Assembly (NCBI GenBank): GCA_031177355.1
Contig: JAPSGR010000007.1
Span: 1 to 61,304 of the forward strand
Direction: 5' to 3'
Origin: Candidatus Nitrosocosmicus sp.
Lineage (GTDB): Archaea; Thermoproteota; Nitrososphaeria; Nitrososphaerales; Nitrososphaeraceae
Length of the DNA: 61,304 nucleotides
The notes below the pieces were generated by a model. It saw only the letters and a program-made list of their open reading frames with translations, ran no database searches and had not been told where the DNA came from. A program made the translations under genes and the position numbers. Below are positions 46,031-55,602 of this stretch, piece after piece; position 1 is the stretch's first letter; the number at the start of each line of letters is the position of its first letter.

Positions 46031-48241
46031 TTATTTCGGCTTATATCTGCCCAACAGTAATGAGTTTGTAACCACGGTTACTGAGCTCATCGCCATTGCT
46101 ACACCTGCAAGAATTGGAAGCCAACCAAATACTGAAAGTCCAAAAATAGGAACCAATGCTCCAGCTGCGACGGGGATTAATCCAGTATTGTAAGCAAAAG
46201 CCCAAAACAAGTTTTGTTTTATCTTTGAAACCGTTTTCTGTCCTAATTCCAGAGCAGTTATCACATCTCGAATATTATTTTTAATCAAAATTATGCCACC
46301 AGTTTCCTTGGCAACATCAGTTCCTGAGCCTATAGCGATTCCTAAATCTGCTCTAGCTAAAGCGGGTGCATCATTAATCCCGTCTCCGACCATTGCCACA
46401 ACTTTATTTTCCTTTGTCTTTAAATCACCTACAATCTCTTCCTTTTGAGAGGGTAATACCTGTGCTATTACCCTCTCAATACCAATCTTTGATGCAACAG
46501 CCTTTGCAGTTCTTTCGTTATCTCCTGTGAGCATTATTGATTCGATCCTTTGACTTTTTAATTTCTCTATCACTTCTTTTGCTCCTTCTTTGATTGTATC
46601 AGCTATTGCGATTATTCCGAATAGATGATTATTTATCGAAACTAAGACGGCAGTTTTACCTTCTTGTTCTAATTGCGAAAGTCTCGTTTCTATATTCGCA
46701 TCAATAGATATCTTATTGTCATGCATCATTTTTCTATTTCCTATCATTATGCTTTGGTTGGAATATACAGCCTGAAGACCATGTCCTGCTACGGCTTCAA
46801 ATGAATCAGGAGAGACTATCGCTTCAATTCCTTCTTTTTTTGCTTTAGCTATGACAGCCTGAGCCAATGGATGTTCAGACCCCGATTCTGCTATAGCAGC
46901 GAGTCTTAATAGTTCAAGATTATCCATTTGACTAAGGGTTATGATATCAGTAACAGAGGGTTTTCCTTCAGTTAATGTTCCAGTTTTGTCAAATACTATA
47001 GTATTTACTTTGCTTGCTATCTCTATTTGTTCGCCCCCCTTGTACAAAATCCCATTTTCAGCACCTTTTCCCGCACCCATCATTAAAGCCGCAGGCGTGG
47101 CTAATCCAAGTGCACAAGGACATGCAATTATCATGACAGAAACAAACGCTAGTATAGAGTAGGTTAATCCTGCATTTCCTATAAAATACCATCCAAGAAA
47201 CACTCCAATTGCTATTATTATAATGGCAGGAACAAAATACTTGGCAACCTGGTCAACCATTTTTTCCAGCTTTGCTTTTCCTGTTTTGGCTTCCTCTACT
47301 AAAGTGATTATCTGAGATAAGACTGTATCCTGGCCAATTTTGGTTGCTCTTACTTTGAGTAAACCATTTTTGTTAATGGTAGCTCCAATCACTTCATCTC
47401 CCTTAACTTTGTCTACAGGTATGCTTTCACCTGTTATTGCAGATTCATCTATGGATGATGACCCATCGATTATTGTTCCATCAGTAGGAACTCTTTCACC
47501 AGGTCGTATAATCATCAAATCACCTTCTATAATCTCTTCAACTGGAATTTCAACCTCTTTAAATTCCTTGGAAACTAATTTTAGCCGAGAACTATCTATA
47601 GAGATGCTGTTGCTCCCATTGTTTTTGTCTATATTATTTTTTTCTCTTATTTCAGCTCTTAACACGCGTGCAGTTCGTGGTTTTAAGTCTAATAACTTTC
47701 TGACTGCATCGGATGCTTTTTCTTTTGTCTTTGTCTCAAGCAATCTTCCTATCAAGATAAGTGTAATTATTATTGCAGCCGTTTCAAAGTATACTGCAGT
47801 AAATGGAAAGTATCCTGGGATTATAGTAACTATAGCGCTATAAACATAAGCAGCAGTGGTACCTATAGCAATTAACGTATCCATATTTGATGCTTTAGCT
47901 TTAATTCCATCCCAAAATCCTCTATAAAAACGCCATCCAATCCAAAATTGGATTGGAGTTGCCAAAGCCAAGAGTATGAAATTAGTGTATTCCATCATGT
48001 CCATAGGTAGAAGGTGGCCTAACTGTGGAATCATATGAGGTAAACTAAGCAAAACTATGGGTATAGTTAGCGCTATGCTTATTGCAACATGTATCTTTAG
48101 CTTTTTTAAAGCCTTCTCAGGCTCGAGAAATTCATTTAAGCATTGAGATGCGCAAAAATAATAAGTAATTCCATCTTTCGTATGATGAATTGAGCTTTCC
48201 TCTTCCTTTACAAACATACCACATATAGGGTCTTTTGCCAT
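46031..48241 (-). CDS. copA: Copper-translocating P-type ATPase with N-terminal TRASH-like domain
   Basis: P1B-type ATPase. The N-terminus is a TRASH/YHS-like metal domain (DPICGMFVKEE...YFCASQCLNEF), not the usual CxxC heavy-metal domain. The core has the copper-type CPCALGLATP, phosphorylation site DKTGTLTEG, HP motif SEHPLAQAV and GDGINDAPAL. 736 residues with about eight helices. It exports Cu(I) from the cytoplasm. Copper handling is important in ammonia oxidisers, whose electron carriers are cupredoxins. It is followed by the unknown surface protein. Confidence 0.93.
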   Translation of the reverse strand: MAKDPICGMFVKEEESSIHHTKDGITYYFCASQCLNEFLEPEKALKKLKIHVAISIALTIPIVLLSLPHMIPQLGHLLPMDMMEYTNFILLALATPIQFWIGWRFYRGFWDGIKAKASNMDTLIAIGTTAAYVYSAIVTIIPGYFPFTAVYFETAAIIITLILIGRLLETKTKEKASDAVRKLLDLKPRTARVLRAEIREKNNIDKNNGSNSISIDSSRLKLVSKEFKEVEIPVEEIIEGDLMIIRPGERVPTDGTIIDGSSSIDESAITGESIPVDKVKGDEVIGATINKNGLLKVRATKIGQDTVLSQIITLVEEAKTGKAKLEKMVDQVAKYFVPAIIIIAIGVFLGWYFIGNAGLTYSILAFVSVMIIACPCALGLATPAALMMGAGKGAENGILYKGGEQIEIASKVNTIVFDKTGTLTEGKPSVTDIITLSQMDNLELLRLAAIAESGSEHPLAQAVIAKAKKEGIEAIVSPDSFEAVAGHGLQAVYSNQSIMIGNRKMMHDNKISIDANIETRLSQLEQEGKTAVLVSINNHLFGIIAIADTIKEGAKEVIEKLKSQRIESIMLTGDNERTAKAVASKIGIERVIAQVLPSQKEEIVGDLKTKENKVVAMVGDGINDAPALARADLGIAIGSGTDVAKETGGIILIKNNIRDVITALELGQKTVSKIKQNLFWAFAYNTGLIPVAAGALVPIFGLSVFGWLPILAGVAMAMSSVTVVTNSLLLGRYKPK

Positions 48242-48749
48242 GTTATTAATAGCAATGAGAACATATATAACAACTGGGCTTTACAATTGTAAGCTCCTCG
48301 TCTTATCTAGTGGATAAAATTAAAAACGTTTCAAACGTCCTAGGTAATAAAATCTCTAATCAAAGCTGATACATATTAAAATAAGAAGAATAAGGGAATG
48401 AGTATCAAGATTCTATTGCTGTAGTTCTAATTCTAGTTTTTTTCTTTCATCTTTTGTTTATTTGTGATCCTAATAAAGTAGTAACAGAATAATGGGACGA
48501 CAGGTTTGTAAAACATATTTGACACAGAAATTGCCGTCGATGTAGATGTTCCTAAATAAATATGTAGTGTATGATTTAGTTTTCGTTTATGTCCCAAAGA
48601 ATTAGACATATGCAATTAGCAAATAATCTTATGGTAACGATTCCTATTCTAACTCATCATTAGAGGTTCAAATACAAAATAATAGTGTGATAGTTTTTTA
48701 AAAAAAATAGAAGATAATGAAGGTTGGAAGTTGAAAGATTAGATCCGGA
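48242..48749. other. Intergenic stretch between copA and hsp20
   Basis: 508 bases, AT-rich. A 60-codon frame on the minus strand (48433-48615) lacks a conserved-looking sequence and a promoter, so I leave it out. No repeat or RNA recognised; it must hold the copA promoter at its left end. Confidence 0.5.
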
Positions 48750-49178
48750 TTATTCTATTTTAATTTCCTTGCCTTGGGTCTTGTTGACTTTCTTTTTATC
48801 AAAGGTTATTTCCAATATGCCATTGTTGTAAACTGACTTTGCGGTTTTAATATCTGCTTGCTCCGGAAGGTCGATTTTTTTATGGTATTTTCTCTGGGCA
48901 TCCTTTGACGTTGTTACCTCGACCTGAGAATCGTTAGCTTTTATATTAATATCTGTTTTTCTGATACCTGGCATTTCAACTACAACTTTGACCCCTTTAT
49001 CAGTAGTATTAACATCAACTAGAGGTTCTCTTTCTGCTAAAATAGGTGATAATGGGTCTAGTTGTCCTCCTATATTTTTTACATCGTTATTGCCTGACTT
49101 GAGATTTCCAAATTCCCTTACATATGGTTTACCGTCAGGTCCAATGGTCATTGAATATCCGTATACTATTGGTCCCAC
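48750..49178 (-). CDS. Hsp20, C-terminal part (alpha-crystallin domain)
   Basis: Downstream part of a small heat-shock protein: VYGYSMTIGPDGKP, then the alpha-crystallin domain (VDVNTTDKGVKVVVEMPGI to VYNNGILEITF). The frame is the same as the preceding piece (49182-49409); they are separated only by a TGA (49182-49184) and one Glu codon. It could be started by the GTG at 49176-49178. In relatives this boundary usually reads KVREVGP, so CGA to TGA is the simplest event. Confidence 0.8.
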   Translation of the reverse strand: MGPIVYGYSMTIGPDGKPYVREFGNLKSGNNDVKNIGGQLDPLSPILAEREPLVDVNTTDKGVKVVVEMPGIRKTDINIKANDSQVEVTTSKDAQRKYHKKIDLPEQADIKTAKSVYNNGILEITFDKKKVNKTQGKEIKIE

Positions 49179-49181
49179 TTC

Positions 49182-49409
49182 TCATACTTTGTCACCTTCT
49201 TTTGTATTATACTCTCTCACAAGTTCTTTGGGAGCATTATTTGACATATTGTTAAACACGTCAAACATTCTAGTCATTTCATTATGAATATCATCGAAAT
49301 CTGCAAAAAGATCTGTTGTGCCTGGTAGTCCCCTTCTTTTGCCTCTTGGTCCTAAGCCTCTGTTGAAGAATTTACTTATCCAATTGCTTGGAGCTATGTC
49401 ATTACTCAT
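49182..49409 (-). CDS. Hsp20, N-terminal part, ended by an in-frame TGA
   Basis: 75-residue N-terminal region (SNWISKFFNRG... MTRMFDVFNNM... APKELVREYNTKEGDKV), typical of the archaeal Hsp20 N-terminal extension. I prefer the ATG at 49409 to the upstream one at 49427, because a TATA box at 49433-49441 would place the transcript start near 49411. The TGA ends it just before the alpha-crystallin half. It has no chaperone domain on its own, so the gene is either a pseudogene, a split gene, or read through. Confidence 0.7.
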   Translation of the reverse strand: MSNDIAPSNWISKFFNRGLGPRGKRRGLPGTTDLFADFDDIHNEMTRMFDVFNNMSNNAPKELVREYNTKEGDKV

Positions 49410-49432
49410 ACATAATGTAATAGACATTACAG

Positions 49433-49441
49433 TATATAAAT
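49433..49441 (-). promoter_or_regulatory. TATA box of the hsp20 gene
   Basis: TATATAAAT (minus strand ATTTATATA) lies 24-32 bases upstream of the ATG at 49409, giving a leaderless message and ruling out the ATG at 49427. Confidence 0.6.
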
Positions 49442-49606
49442 TTTTTTACATCATTTATTATTAAATATAGTGAATGTAAATCGGAAAGTGGACAGGCGAC
49501 CAGTCATCGTTATACTAGATGAAAAAAAACAAAGGCAAAACCTATTTTTGGTTTCAGCCCATAGAGCAGTGCCTTATCGTTTGAATTATTTAATCCCAGA
49601 TAAAAG

Positions 49607-49697
49607 TGGGGCCAGAGGGATTCGAACCCTCGACCGCCAGCGCCCCGGGCTTATACCCAAATTTGGATGGTATCCTGCCAAGCTAGACGATAGCCCC
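49607..49697 (-). tRNA. tRNA, probably Pro (GGG), with a 17-nt intron in the anticodon stem
   Basis: Folding the minus strand gives acceptor GGGGCUA/UGGCCCC, D stem GUCU/GGAU with loop AGCUUGGCA, T arm GAGGG-UUCGAAU-CCCUC and discriminator A. The anticodon stem CCAGC/GCUGG forms only when 17 nt (49651-49667) are removed between its third and fourth bases; the mature length is then 73 nt plus the discriminator. The loop reads CCGGGGC: anticodon GGG (Pro) but with C at position 33 instead of the universal U. A TATA-like TTATTTTTAAA lies about 25-33 nt upstream. The body is certain; the identity is less so. Confidence 0.7.
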
Positions 49698-49795
49698 TTG
49701 CTTATTAAAAATATGCCTCTTATTTTTAAACCTAAGTAATTAATGGCAATTCTAAACACTTTAATAATTAATTAATACTTTATAGCACATCACTT

Positions 49796-50788
49796 ATGCT
49801 GGTTAATGAATTAGATGTCATAGATAAACAGATATTAAATGATATTCAATGGTCATTTCCCTTGGTTGAAAGACCATTTCTTGAGATGGCAAATAAATAC
49901 CACCTAACTGAGGATGAAGTTCTTAACAGAACCCAAAGATTAAAAGATATTGGAATAATTAGACAGATAAGTGCCATATTTGATACCCGTAAACTAGGTT
50001 ACAAAAGCGCCCTAGTAGCATTCTCAGTCGAAAGTAACAAGATAGATTATGTCGCTAATGAAATAAATAAACATCCAGGAGTAAGCCACAATTATGAAAG
50101 AAACCATGAATATAATATGTGGTTTACGTTAGCAGTGTCTCCAGATGCAGATATGAAAGCAGATTTGGATAAAATGGCTGCTTTGGACGGGGTAAAAAAA
50201 TACAGAGTATTGCCCACACTAAAAATGTACAAAATTGGAGTAAAATTAGATATGGTAAATGATGATCCTGAAAAGCCAAGTCCAACAGATAGCGTAAAGA
50301 AAATGGAAGGAAAAGCAGAGAAAATATCAGAATTAGATAAGGATTACATTCGACAACTACAAAAAGATATTGAAATAATTAAAGAACCGTTCAAACCTAT
50401 TACTGACAACCTTAGAATAAGTCTAGAGGAATTATTTAACAAAGTCAGAGAATACCAAAATATAGGGATAATGAGAAGGTTTGCAGCAATATTGAGGCAT
50501 AGACAAGCAGGTTTTACGGCTAACGGTATGATAGTTTGGAACGTTCCTGAAGAAAATATAGATCAAATTGGATTAAAGATTGCATCTTTTCCACAAGTAA
50601 GTCATTGTTATAGGCGCCCAGTATATCCAGACTGGGAGTTCAACTTATTTAGCATGATTCATGCTAGAACAATTGATGCTGCTGAAAAAATTGCAAAGGA
50701 AATATCGGCTATCATCAATATAGACAAATATAGAATATTATTTAGTTCTAGAGAATTTAAGAAAGAAAGAGTAAAATATTTTGAATGA
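49796..50788 (+). CDS. Fused siroheme decarboxylase, AhbA-AhbB type
   Basis: 330 residues made of two Lrp-like modules: the first (1-160) with the motif HNYERNHEYNMWF, the second (about 180-330) with HCYRRPVYPDWEFNLFSM. These match the AhbA and AhbB (NirDL-like) halves of siroheme decarboxylase, which converts siroheme to didecarboxysiroheme in the alternative heme or heme d1 pathways. The two halves are separate proteins in many organisms and are joined here. AhbC/AhbD are not in the window. Confidence 0.88.
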   Translation: MLVNELDVIDKQILNDIQWSFPLVERPFLEMANKYHLTEDEVLNRTQRLKDIGIIRQISAIFDTRKLGYKSALVAFSVESNKIDYVANEINKHPGVSHNYERNHEYNMWFTLAVSPDADMKADLDKMAALDGVKKYRVLPTLKMYKIGVKLDMVNDDPEKPSPTDSVKKMEGKAEKISELDKDYIRQLQKDIEIIKEPFKPITDNLRISLEELFNKVREYQNIGIMRRFAAILRHRQAGFTANGMIVWNVPEENIDQIGLKIASFPQVSHCYRRPVYPDWEFNLFSMIHARTIDAAEKIAKEISAIINIDKYRILFSSREFKKERVKYFE

Positions 50789-50816
50789 ATTAATTATTTA
50801 TAGTATAAAAAATAGG

Positions 50817-51812
50817 TTATACCAATAATTTAGGCATATCGAAATTATTTTCATACATCTTTTCTATTTGGGTCTTCTCATCTTCATTTAAATAATTTCC
50901 ATCAGAAATTTGAACAAATAGATCGATTTCCTCCAAACTTGTAACAGTAGGTATAAGAACCGAGATTTGTTTCTGAGATAATATATATTTCATTGAGAGT
51001 TCAGTAACATTCCATCCATGTGAATCAGCTATTGGTTTGAGTTTTTCTATTTTTTTCATAGCTTGTATAATCCATTCTTTTTTCCTATTATTTCTATGAT
51101 CATTCTTATCAAAAACTGTATTTTCATTGACTTTTCCTGTTAAAACACCTGATGCATCAGGTACTCTAACCATTATCCCCACTTTAGGATTAGTCTTTTT
51201 ATCTACTGCATCAAAAAATACTCTACCAGGATCTTGTTCTAAAATATTATATACAGTCTGTAAACACACTATATTTCTATTTTCTATAGCATATGTCCCT
51301 TCCTTTTCCCATCCTATTGCAGGTCCTAAAGCAACGCCATGACTTTTGATCTTTCCTGTTTTTACTAGTTCATCTAGTCTATCAAACAACGCATTATTTA
51401 CGATAGCATCCATCTTTGGGTTATGCAAACTATATACATCAATAAAATCAGTTTCTAATCTCTTCATACTCTCTGATAGGGCATAATTCAAGAATTCAGG
51501 ATTATGTTTTTGAGGAATCTCCCCATGTCCTATCTGTTGAGCACCATACATGTCATAGCCCCACTTTGTAGAATAAATCACTTCATTGCGCATATCTTTA
51601 AATGCTTTTGCCAATAGTTTTTCACTCTTGCCTTTCCCATACATATCAGCAGTTTCAAAGAAATTAATTCCTAAATCATAGGCATGTTTTAGCATCTTTA
51701 TAGACTCGTCCTCCTCTAGTTTTTTTCCCCACCAATCTAGTGCCAAAGTCCAAGTTCCAAAACCAATTTCACTGACCTTCATTCCAGTATTTCCCAAATT
51801 GCGATATTTCAT
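50817..51812 (-). CDS. Aldo/keto reductase
   Basis: NAD(P)H-dependent oxidoreductase of TIM-barrel type. The catalytic tetrad is visible: Asp and Tyr in ETADMYGKGKSE, Lys in YSTKWG and His in VYSLHNP. 331 residues. The ATG overlaps the TAA of the DUF1802 gene by one base (TAATG). Substrate is unknown. Confidence 0.9.
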   Translation of the reverse strand: MKYRNLGNTGMKVSEIGFGTWTLALDWWGKKLEEDESIKMLKHAYDLGINFFETADMYGKGKSEKLLAKAFKDMRNEVIYSTKWGYDMYGAQQIGHGEIPQKHNPEFLNYALSESMKRLETDFIDVYSLHNPKMDAIVNNALFDRLDELVKTGKIKSHGVALGPAIGWEKEGTYAIENRNIVCLQTVYNILEQDPGRVFFDAVDKKTNPKVGIMVRVPDASGVLTGKVNENTVFDKNDHRNNRKKEWIIQAMKKIEKLKPIADSHGWNVTELSMKYILSQKQISVLIPTVTSLEEIDLFVQISDGNYLNEDEKTQIEKMYENNFDMPKLLV

Positions 51813-52702
51813 TAAATTATACTCCTCACTTTTTCAGATAATTTATTGAAATTAGCGTCGTCTATACAAGGGTTACTAATGGATTTCAAATATTCAAATG
51901 GATGTTCAGGCAAATTATTTTCAAAATACAAATTAAGATCCGGATCCTGAGACTCGATTTGGATCCAAGACTTGCAACCAACCCATTGAGGTTTGTTTAC
52001 GATTTGAATTGGTTTGTTTAATGTATATGCTCTCAACAACAACATGTAAAGTGGTTTTTTAGGATTATAATTAAACCTAATTTTAAGATAATCGTCTGTC
52101 CAAATTTGAAACTGCTTTAATTCTTTTAAACTATCCAAATTAGGTACCTCGTTAAAATAAGTTATTTCAACAAAAGAAGTAATTTCAGTGCTATTGTTTG
52201 AAATTTGATTATTGTTATCAGTTTTAATTTCTTTATTTTTTTCTAGATTGTCAAGACCCTCATGATATTCAGGACGAATTGATTCTTTAGCTTGGTGTTC
52301 AAAGGTAGGAAATAAGAAAAAATTCTTATATTTTAACTCAAATCCATTTCGAAATTCCATAATACCCCCTTTTCTAAATAACAAAATTTGATCTCCTGTT
52401 TCGATGGCTTTACATACTATTGCCCACTCCTTTAGGGCACCAAGGAAATTTTTATCTGATTGTGACGATTGTTTGCCTTCACCCCTAGCTCGATCAACAT
52501 TTTGACCGCTTTGATCATAATTGTTATGAGAGACTGGGATTGAGGTTGAGGTTGAGGTTGAGGTTTCTTGAATACCAGACCCCGTAGAAACTGCTGTCGA
52601 AGACAATCTTTCATAATTAATATTAGCTTGAATAGAAAGTGTATCTCTTTTAGCATAGTTTAAGTTGTTTAGGACATCATCTGAGAGAGAACTAAAACCC
52701 AT
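51812..52702 (-). CDS. DUF1802 family protein
   Basis: A low-complexity N-terminus (residues 1-85, with a Thr-Ser repeat from the GAGGTT-type tandem repeat at about 52543-52562) is followed by a DUF1802 domain beginning LKEWAIVCKAIETGDQILLF, with RKGGIMEF and FFLFPTFEHQ. Function of the family is unknown. Overlaps the aldo/keto reductase gene by one base. Confidence 0.8.
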   Translation of the reverse strand: MGFSSLSDDVLNNLNYAKRDTLSIQANINYERLSSTAVSTGSGIQETSTSTSTSIPVSHNNYDQSGQNVDRARGEGKQSSQSDKNFLGALKEWAIVCKAIETGDQILLFRKGGIMEFRNGFELKYKNFFLFPTFEHQAKESIRPEYHEGLDNLEKNKEIKTDNNNQISNNSTEITSFVEITYFNEVPNLDSLKELKQFQIWTDDYLKIRFNYNPKKPLYMLLLRAYTLNKPIQIVNKPQWVGCKSWIQIESQDPDLNLYFENNLPEHPFEYLKSISNPCIDDANFNKLSEKVRSII

Positions 52703-54303
52703 ATAAGCACCTATACTAACAATGTATCTTGATTCTAAATAAATTTTGTTAACTGTTCTTTAATTCTTAACTCGAAAATCCAAGTGCCTTGTATCTATCT
52801 AATAGATATTTAGCAATTAAGTTCATAAATTGTGTTAGTCGTAAACGGAAATGTTCTAGCAATTAATTTCATATATTACTGTTCGGTTTCACAGGTTAAC
52901 TGCACTTTTGACCTTATTTTTTCAAATGATCGTGCTAAATCCGATATGTAATAGAGATACAACAACCACAACAGGAATACACTTTGCATTAATTAAAATT
53001 ATCTCTTGTAAATAACTTGTGTCATGTTATGGTATTTTTTGTCGTCTGAAGCTTCGTGTGGAATTTCGTGTGGATAGTTTCACACGTTGACAGTATTTAT
53101 TAATGTAGTTGATTTTATCTCTCAAGTTAAGATAGTAGTTAGCACTTAAGACGTCATTGAATGTTGTTAAAACTAAAGATAAAACAATGAATCGTATTTA
53201 ATTCACATCTTTAGAGATGTAGTCTTTCATTTTTCGAATCGATTATAATCTTTAACTGAATTTTTTATCTTTTATTAATCTTTTAATATATTATTCTTAT
53301 GTTAGCAGTGGAACCATAATAAAAGTCATTACTATTGTTATTAACCAACAGTTTAGATTATTTATTTGAATTAACAACCTGTGTCACTTGAGACACAAAG
53401 TCTGAAATAATTATCCTTAATATATCTATATCACTAACTATTTATATTTAATTTCCTTTCACGGGTTGCAAAGAGCAGTAAGATTTGAGTTAGCTAGAAG
53501 GAGGAGGCTGTCTTAGTTTGATTCTAATAATAAATATTAGAAAGGATGAAAAAATTTAATACTCTGTTCATTTTGTTTTACCGAGTTCATTTATCAAACT
53601 GGATTCTATTTCTATCATTGACGTAGGCAAGGACACTGTTAACTAAAGAAAATAATATAGGTAGAAGATGTCCTATTTCAAATATGATCTGTAAAGTAAT
53701 AGAGCACCTTCGGTATCCGAGCCTATTTACCAAGTTACATTTTTTCCTTTTTTTGCTTATTCTTGGAACTGCTGTTAATAAATCACCATTTTTATAAGTT
53801 ATAAATAAAAGTCACCTTGTAATCTGAAATTTTATTCTGAAATTTACCTCACAAAGACACTATTATTAAAAAGTAAAAATATTCAAAATACTGTTTAAAG
53901 TAATGCTCTGGACAAGATCGGAATGCATTTGATATTGGATAAATATGCAATTGCCCAAAAGTAAACTGGTTCTCCCACCAACTATCTCGTAGGTATATAA
54001 CCTACTAATTAGAAAGATTACTAGACGACCTAATTAACATCAAAAGTTCCTATAAATAGGATTTATTACATGTATCCACAGGTTCATCAGTTTCTCAAGC
54101 TCAAACATCATCTGTATTTCTTTCTTACATAGAAAGGCATGTTGTGAAAAAGAGATTAACAAAGCAAAGTCATAAGAAAGTGTTTTGATAGTTATTTCCT
54201 TGCAATAAGCAAAAGTATATACTCGCATATCAATTTGTTTAGCCTGTTCATAGAATTATAACAAAAGTGAAAAGCGTATGGTAAGTTAATTAGACAGAAT
54301 ATT
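52703..54303. other. 1.6-kb stretch without a recognisable gene
   Basis: AT-rich and without a credible long open frame; a 62-codon frame at 54040-54228 lacks support. Three scattered copies of TTTCAC(N2)GTT occur (about 52888, 53078 and 53456), and AGCAATTAANTTCATA occurs twice (about 52813 and 52859). An inverted repeat GTAGGT-ATATA-ACCTAC is at 53989-54005. No RNA gene recognised. It could hold unrecognised noncoding RNA or decayed sequence. Confidence 0.5.
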
Positions 54304-55212
54304 CTAACCCAAGCTCTTTATTATATCGTGTATATTTTTTCTAACACAGGGAATCATTGGTGTATCTTTAATTATATAGCGGCTAACTTCGGTTTCGCGT
54401 AACTCTAGGATAAGGTTTTGAAACTGTGAAAGACTATTAGTTTCAAATGCCAGCATGAAATCTTGATCGTCTATTCCAAATGAATAGGTAGTATTAAGAA
54501 GAATATTAGGATATTTTCTTCCAACCTTAATATGTTCATCCATCATCTCCTTTCTTTTTTCAAAAGGTAAGAGATACCATTCCCGGGATTTGATAAAAGG
54601 ATATACAATTACGTATTGTAACGGATCTTTGTCCTGTTCATATCCTAGTTTCACCTGATTTGAATAAACAGATCTTCGAGTCATGGAGAGAAAAGTCGAT
54701 ACTGGTTCAATGTATTTTCCTAAGATTGTGGTGTAAATCTTTGAGGCAAGAATCTGGATGTTTTCTAGCGAATGAGAGACAGTCCATATCATAAACTCAC
54801 TTTCGTGTCGTAACCCTAGAGTAGAATATGTCATAATTTTCATTCTTTTACTTGCTACGTCCAGCAATTCATGGAATTCGCGAGACGCTTCATCTTTACC
54901 TATCTCATTGAGCCAACGCCATTTTGGATCAACCTTATAAAAAGTAAATGTAAAGAATTTTTCAGGATTATCATTTTCTTTTATTCCTGCTTGATCATTT
55001 TCATTATTTTGACTAGTAAATTTGTTGCTGTTATCATTATCTTTGTCAGTAATGGATGTAGAAGAAAGCGATGAAAGTGAAGAATCTAAAGAGCTCGTAT
55101 ATTCACTTTTAATATTCTTCTCTAATGACGGAGGAGAATTATTGGTATTATTTCTTTTACTAGTATTAGACAAATTATTAGTTTCTGATGAATCCTTGTT
55201 CTTATTTTTCAT
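54304..55212 (-). CDS. Chlorite dismutase-family heme protein (coproheme decarboxylase-like)
   Basis: 302 residues. The first 85 or so are a polar Ser/Asn-rich low-complexity extension. The chlorite dismutase domain follows (KFFTFTFYKVDPKWRWL onward): a conserved Tyr in VYPFIKSREWYLLPFEKR (Y204, matching the Tyr required by coproheme decarboxylases), and the proximal heme His in MMDEHIKVGR (H227). Such proteins either make heme from coproheme or act as heme peroxidases. Heme synthesis fits the siroheme decarboxylase nearby, but the two belong to different routes. Confidence 0.8.
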   Translation of the reverse strand: MKNKNKDSSETNNLSNTSKRNNTNNSPPSLEKNIKSEYTSSLDSSLSSLSSTSITDKDNDNSNKFTSQNNENDQAGIKENDNPEKFFTFTFYKVDPKWRWLNEIGKDEASREFHELLDVASKRMKIMTYSTLGLRHESEFMIWTVSHSLENIQILASKIYTTILGKYIEPVSTFLSMTRRSVYSNQVKLGYEQDKDPLQYVIVYPFIKSREWYLLPFEKRKEMMDEHIKVGRKYPNILLNTTYSFGIDDQDFMLAFETNSLSQFQNLILELRETEVSRYIIKDTPMIPCVRKNIHDIIKSLG

Positions 55213-55602
55213 AATTTTTATGGGATTCTAAATTAATAAAAGTTTAACATATCCAAAATAGATTAGATTTTAATATTGTTATTGTATTTGAATGAAAGCT
55301 GTTGTTAATATGGCTATGGTGACAAAATCAGATAAATATTATCTTTAAAGGTTTTATAAAATCATTACATGACTGCTCCGATTGCAGACAAATGTTGTAG
55401 TATAATTAACAGAAGGAGAGGCATTTACTAATAAATAATGCTGTTTATACTATTTTTTTAGATAGGTATTTTGTACGTAAAGCATAGGGACTTGAAAATC
55501 TAATAGTATGTTACGAATATCAACAATCAGAAAACTTGAATTTTAATATATAAAATATTATTTGTATATAGCTAGGCAACAAAGTAAAAGATAATAAGAT
55601 GT
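55213..55602. other. Intergenic stretch between the chlorite dismutase-family gene and sufC
   Basis: 390 bases, AT-rich, with promoter potential for the minus-strand gene at its left end and nothing else that I recognise. Confidence 0.5.

Noticed and set aside
48433-48615. 60-codon frame between copA and hsp20
   Set aside because: Sequence is featureless, with no promoter or recognisable motif; chance frames of this length are expected in AT-rich DNA.
49410-49427. Upstream ATG of hsp20 at 49427
   Set aside because: It lies only a few bases from the TATA box and would not be in the transcript.
54040-54228. 62-codon frame in the 1.6-kb gap
   Set aside because: No motif, ribosome-binding site or TATA box in the right place, and it sits in otherwise non-coding sequence.
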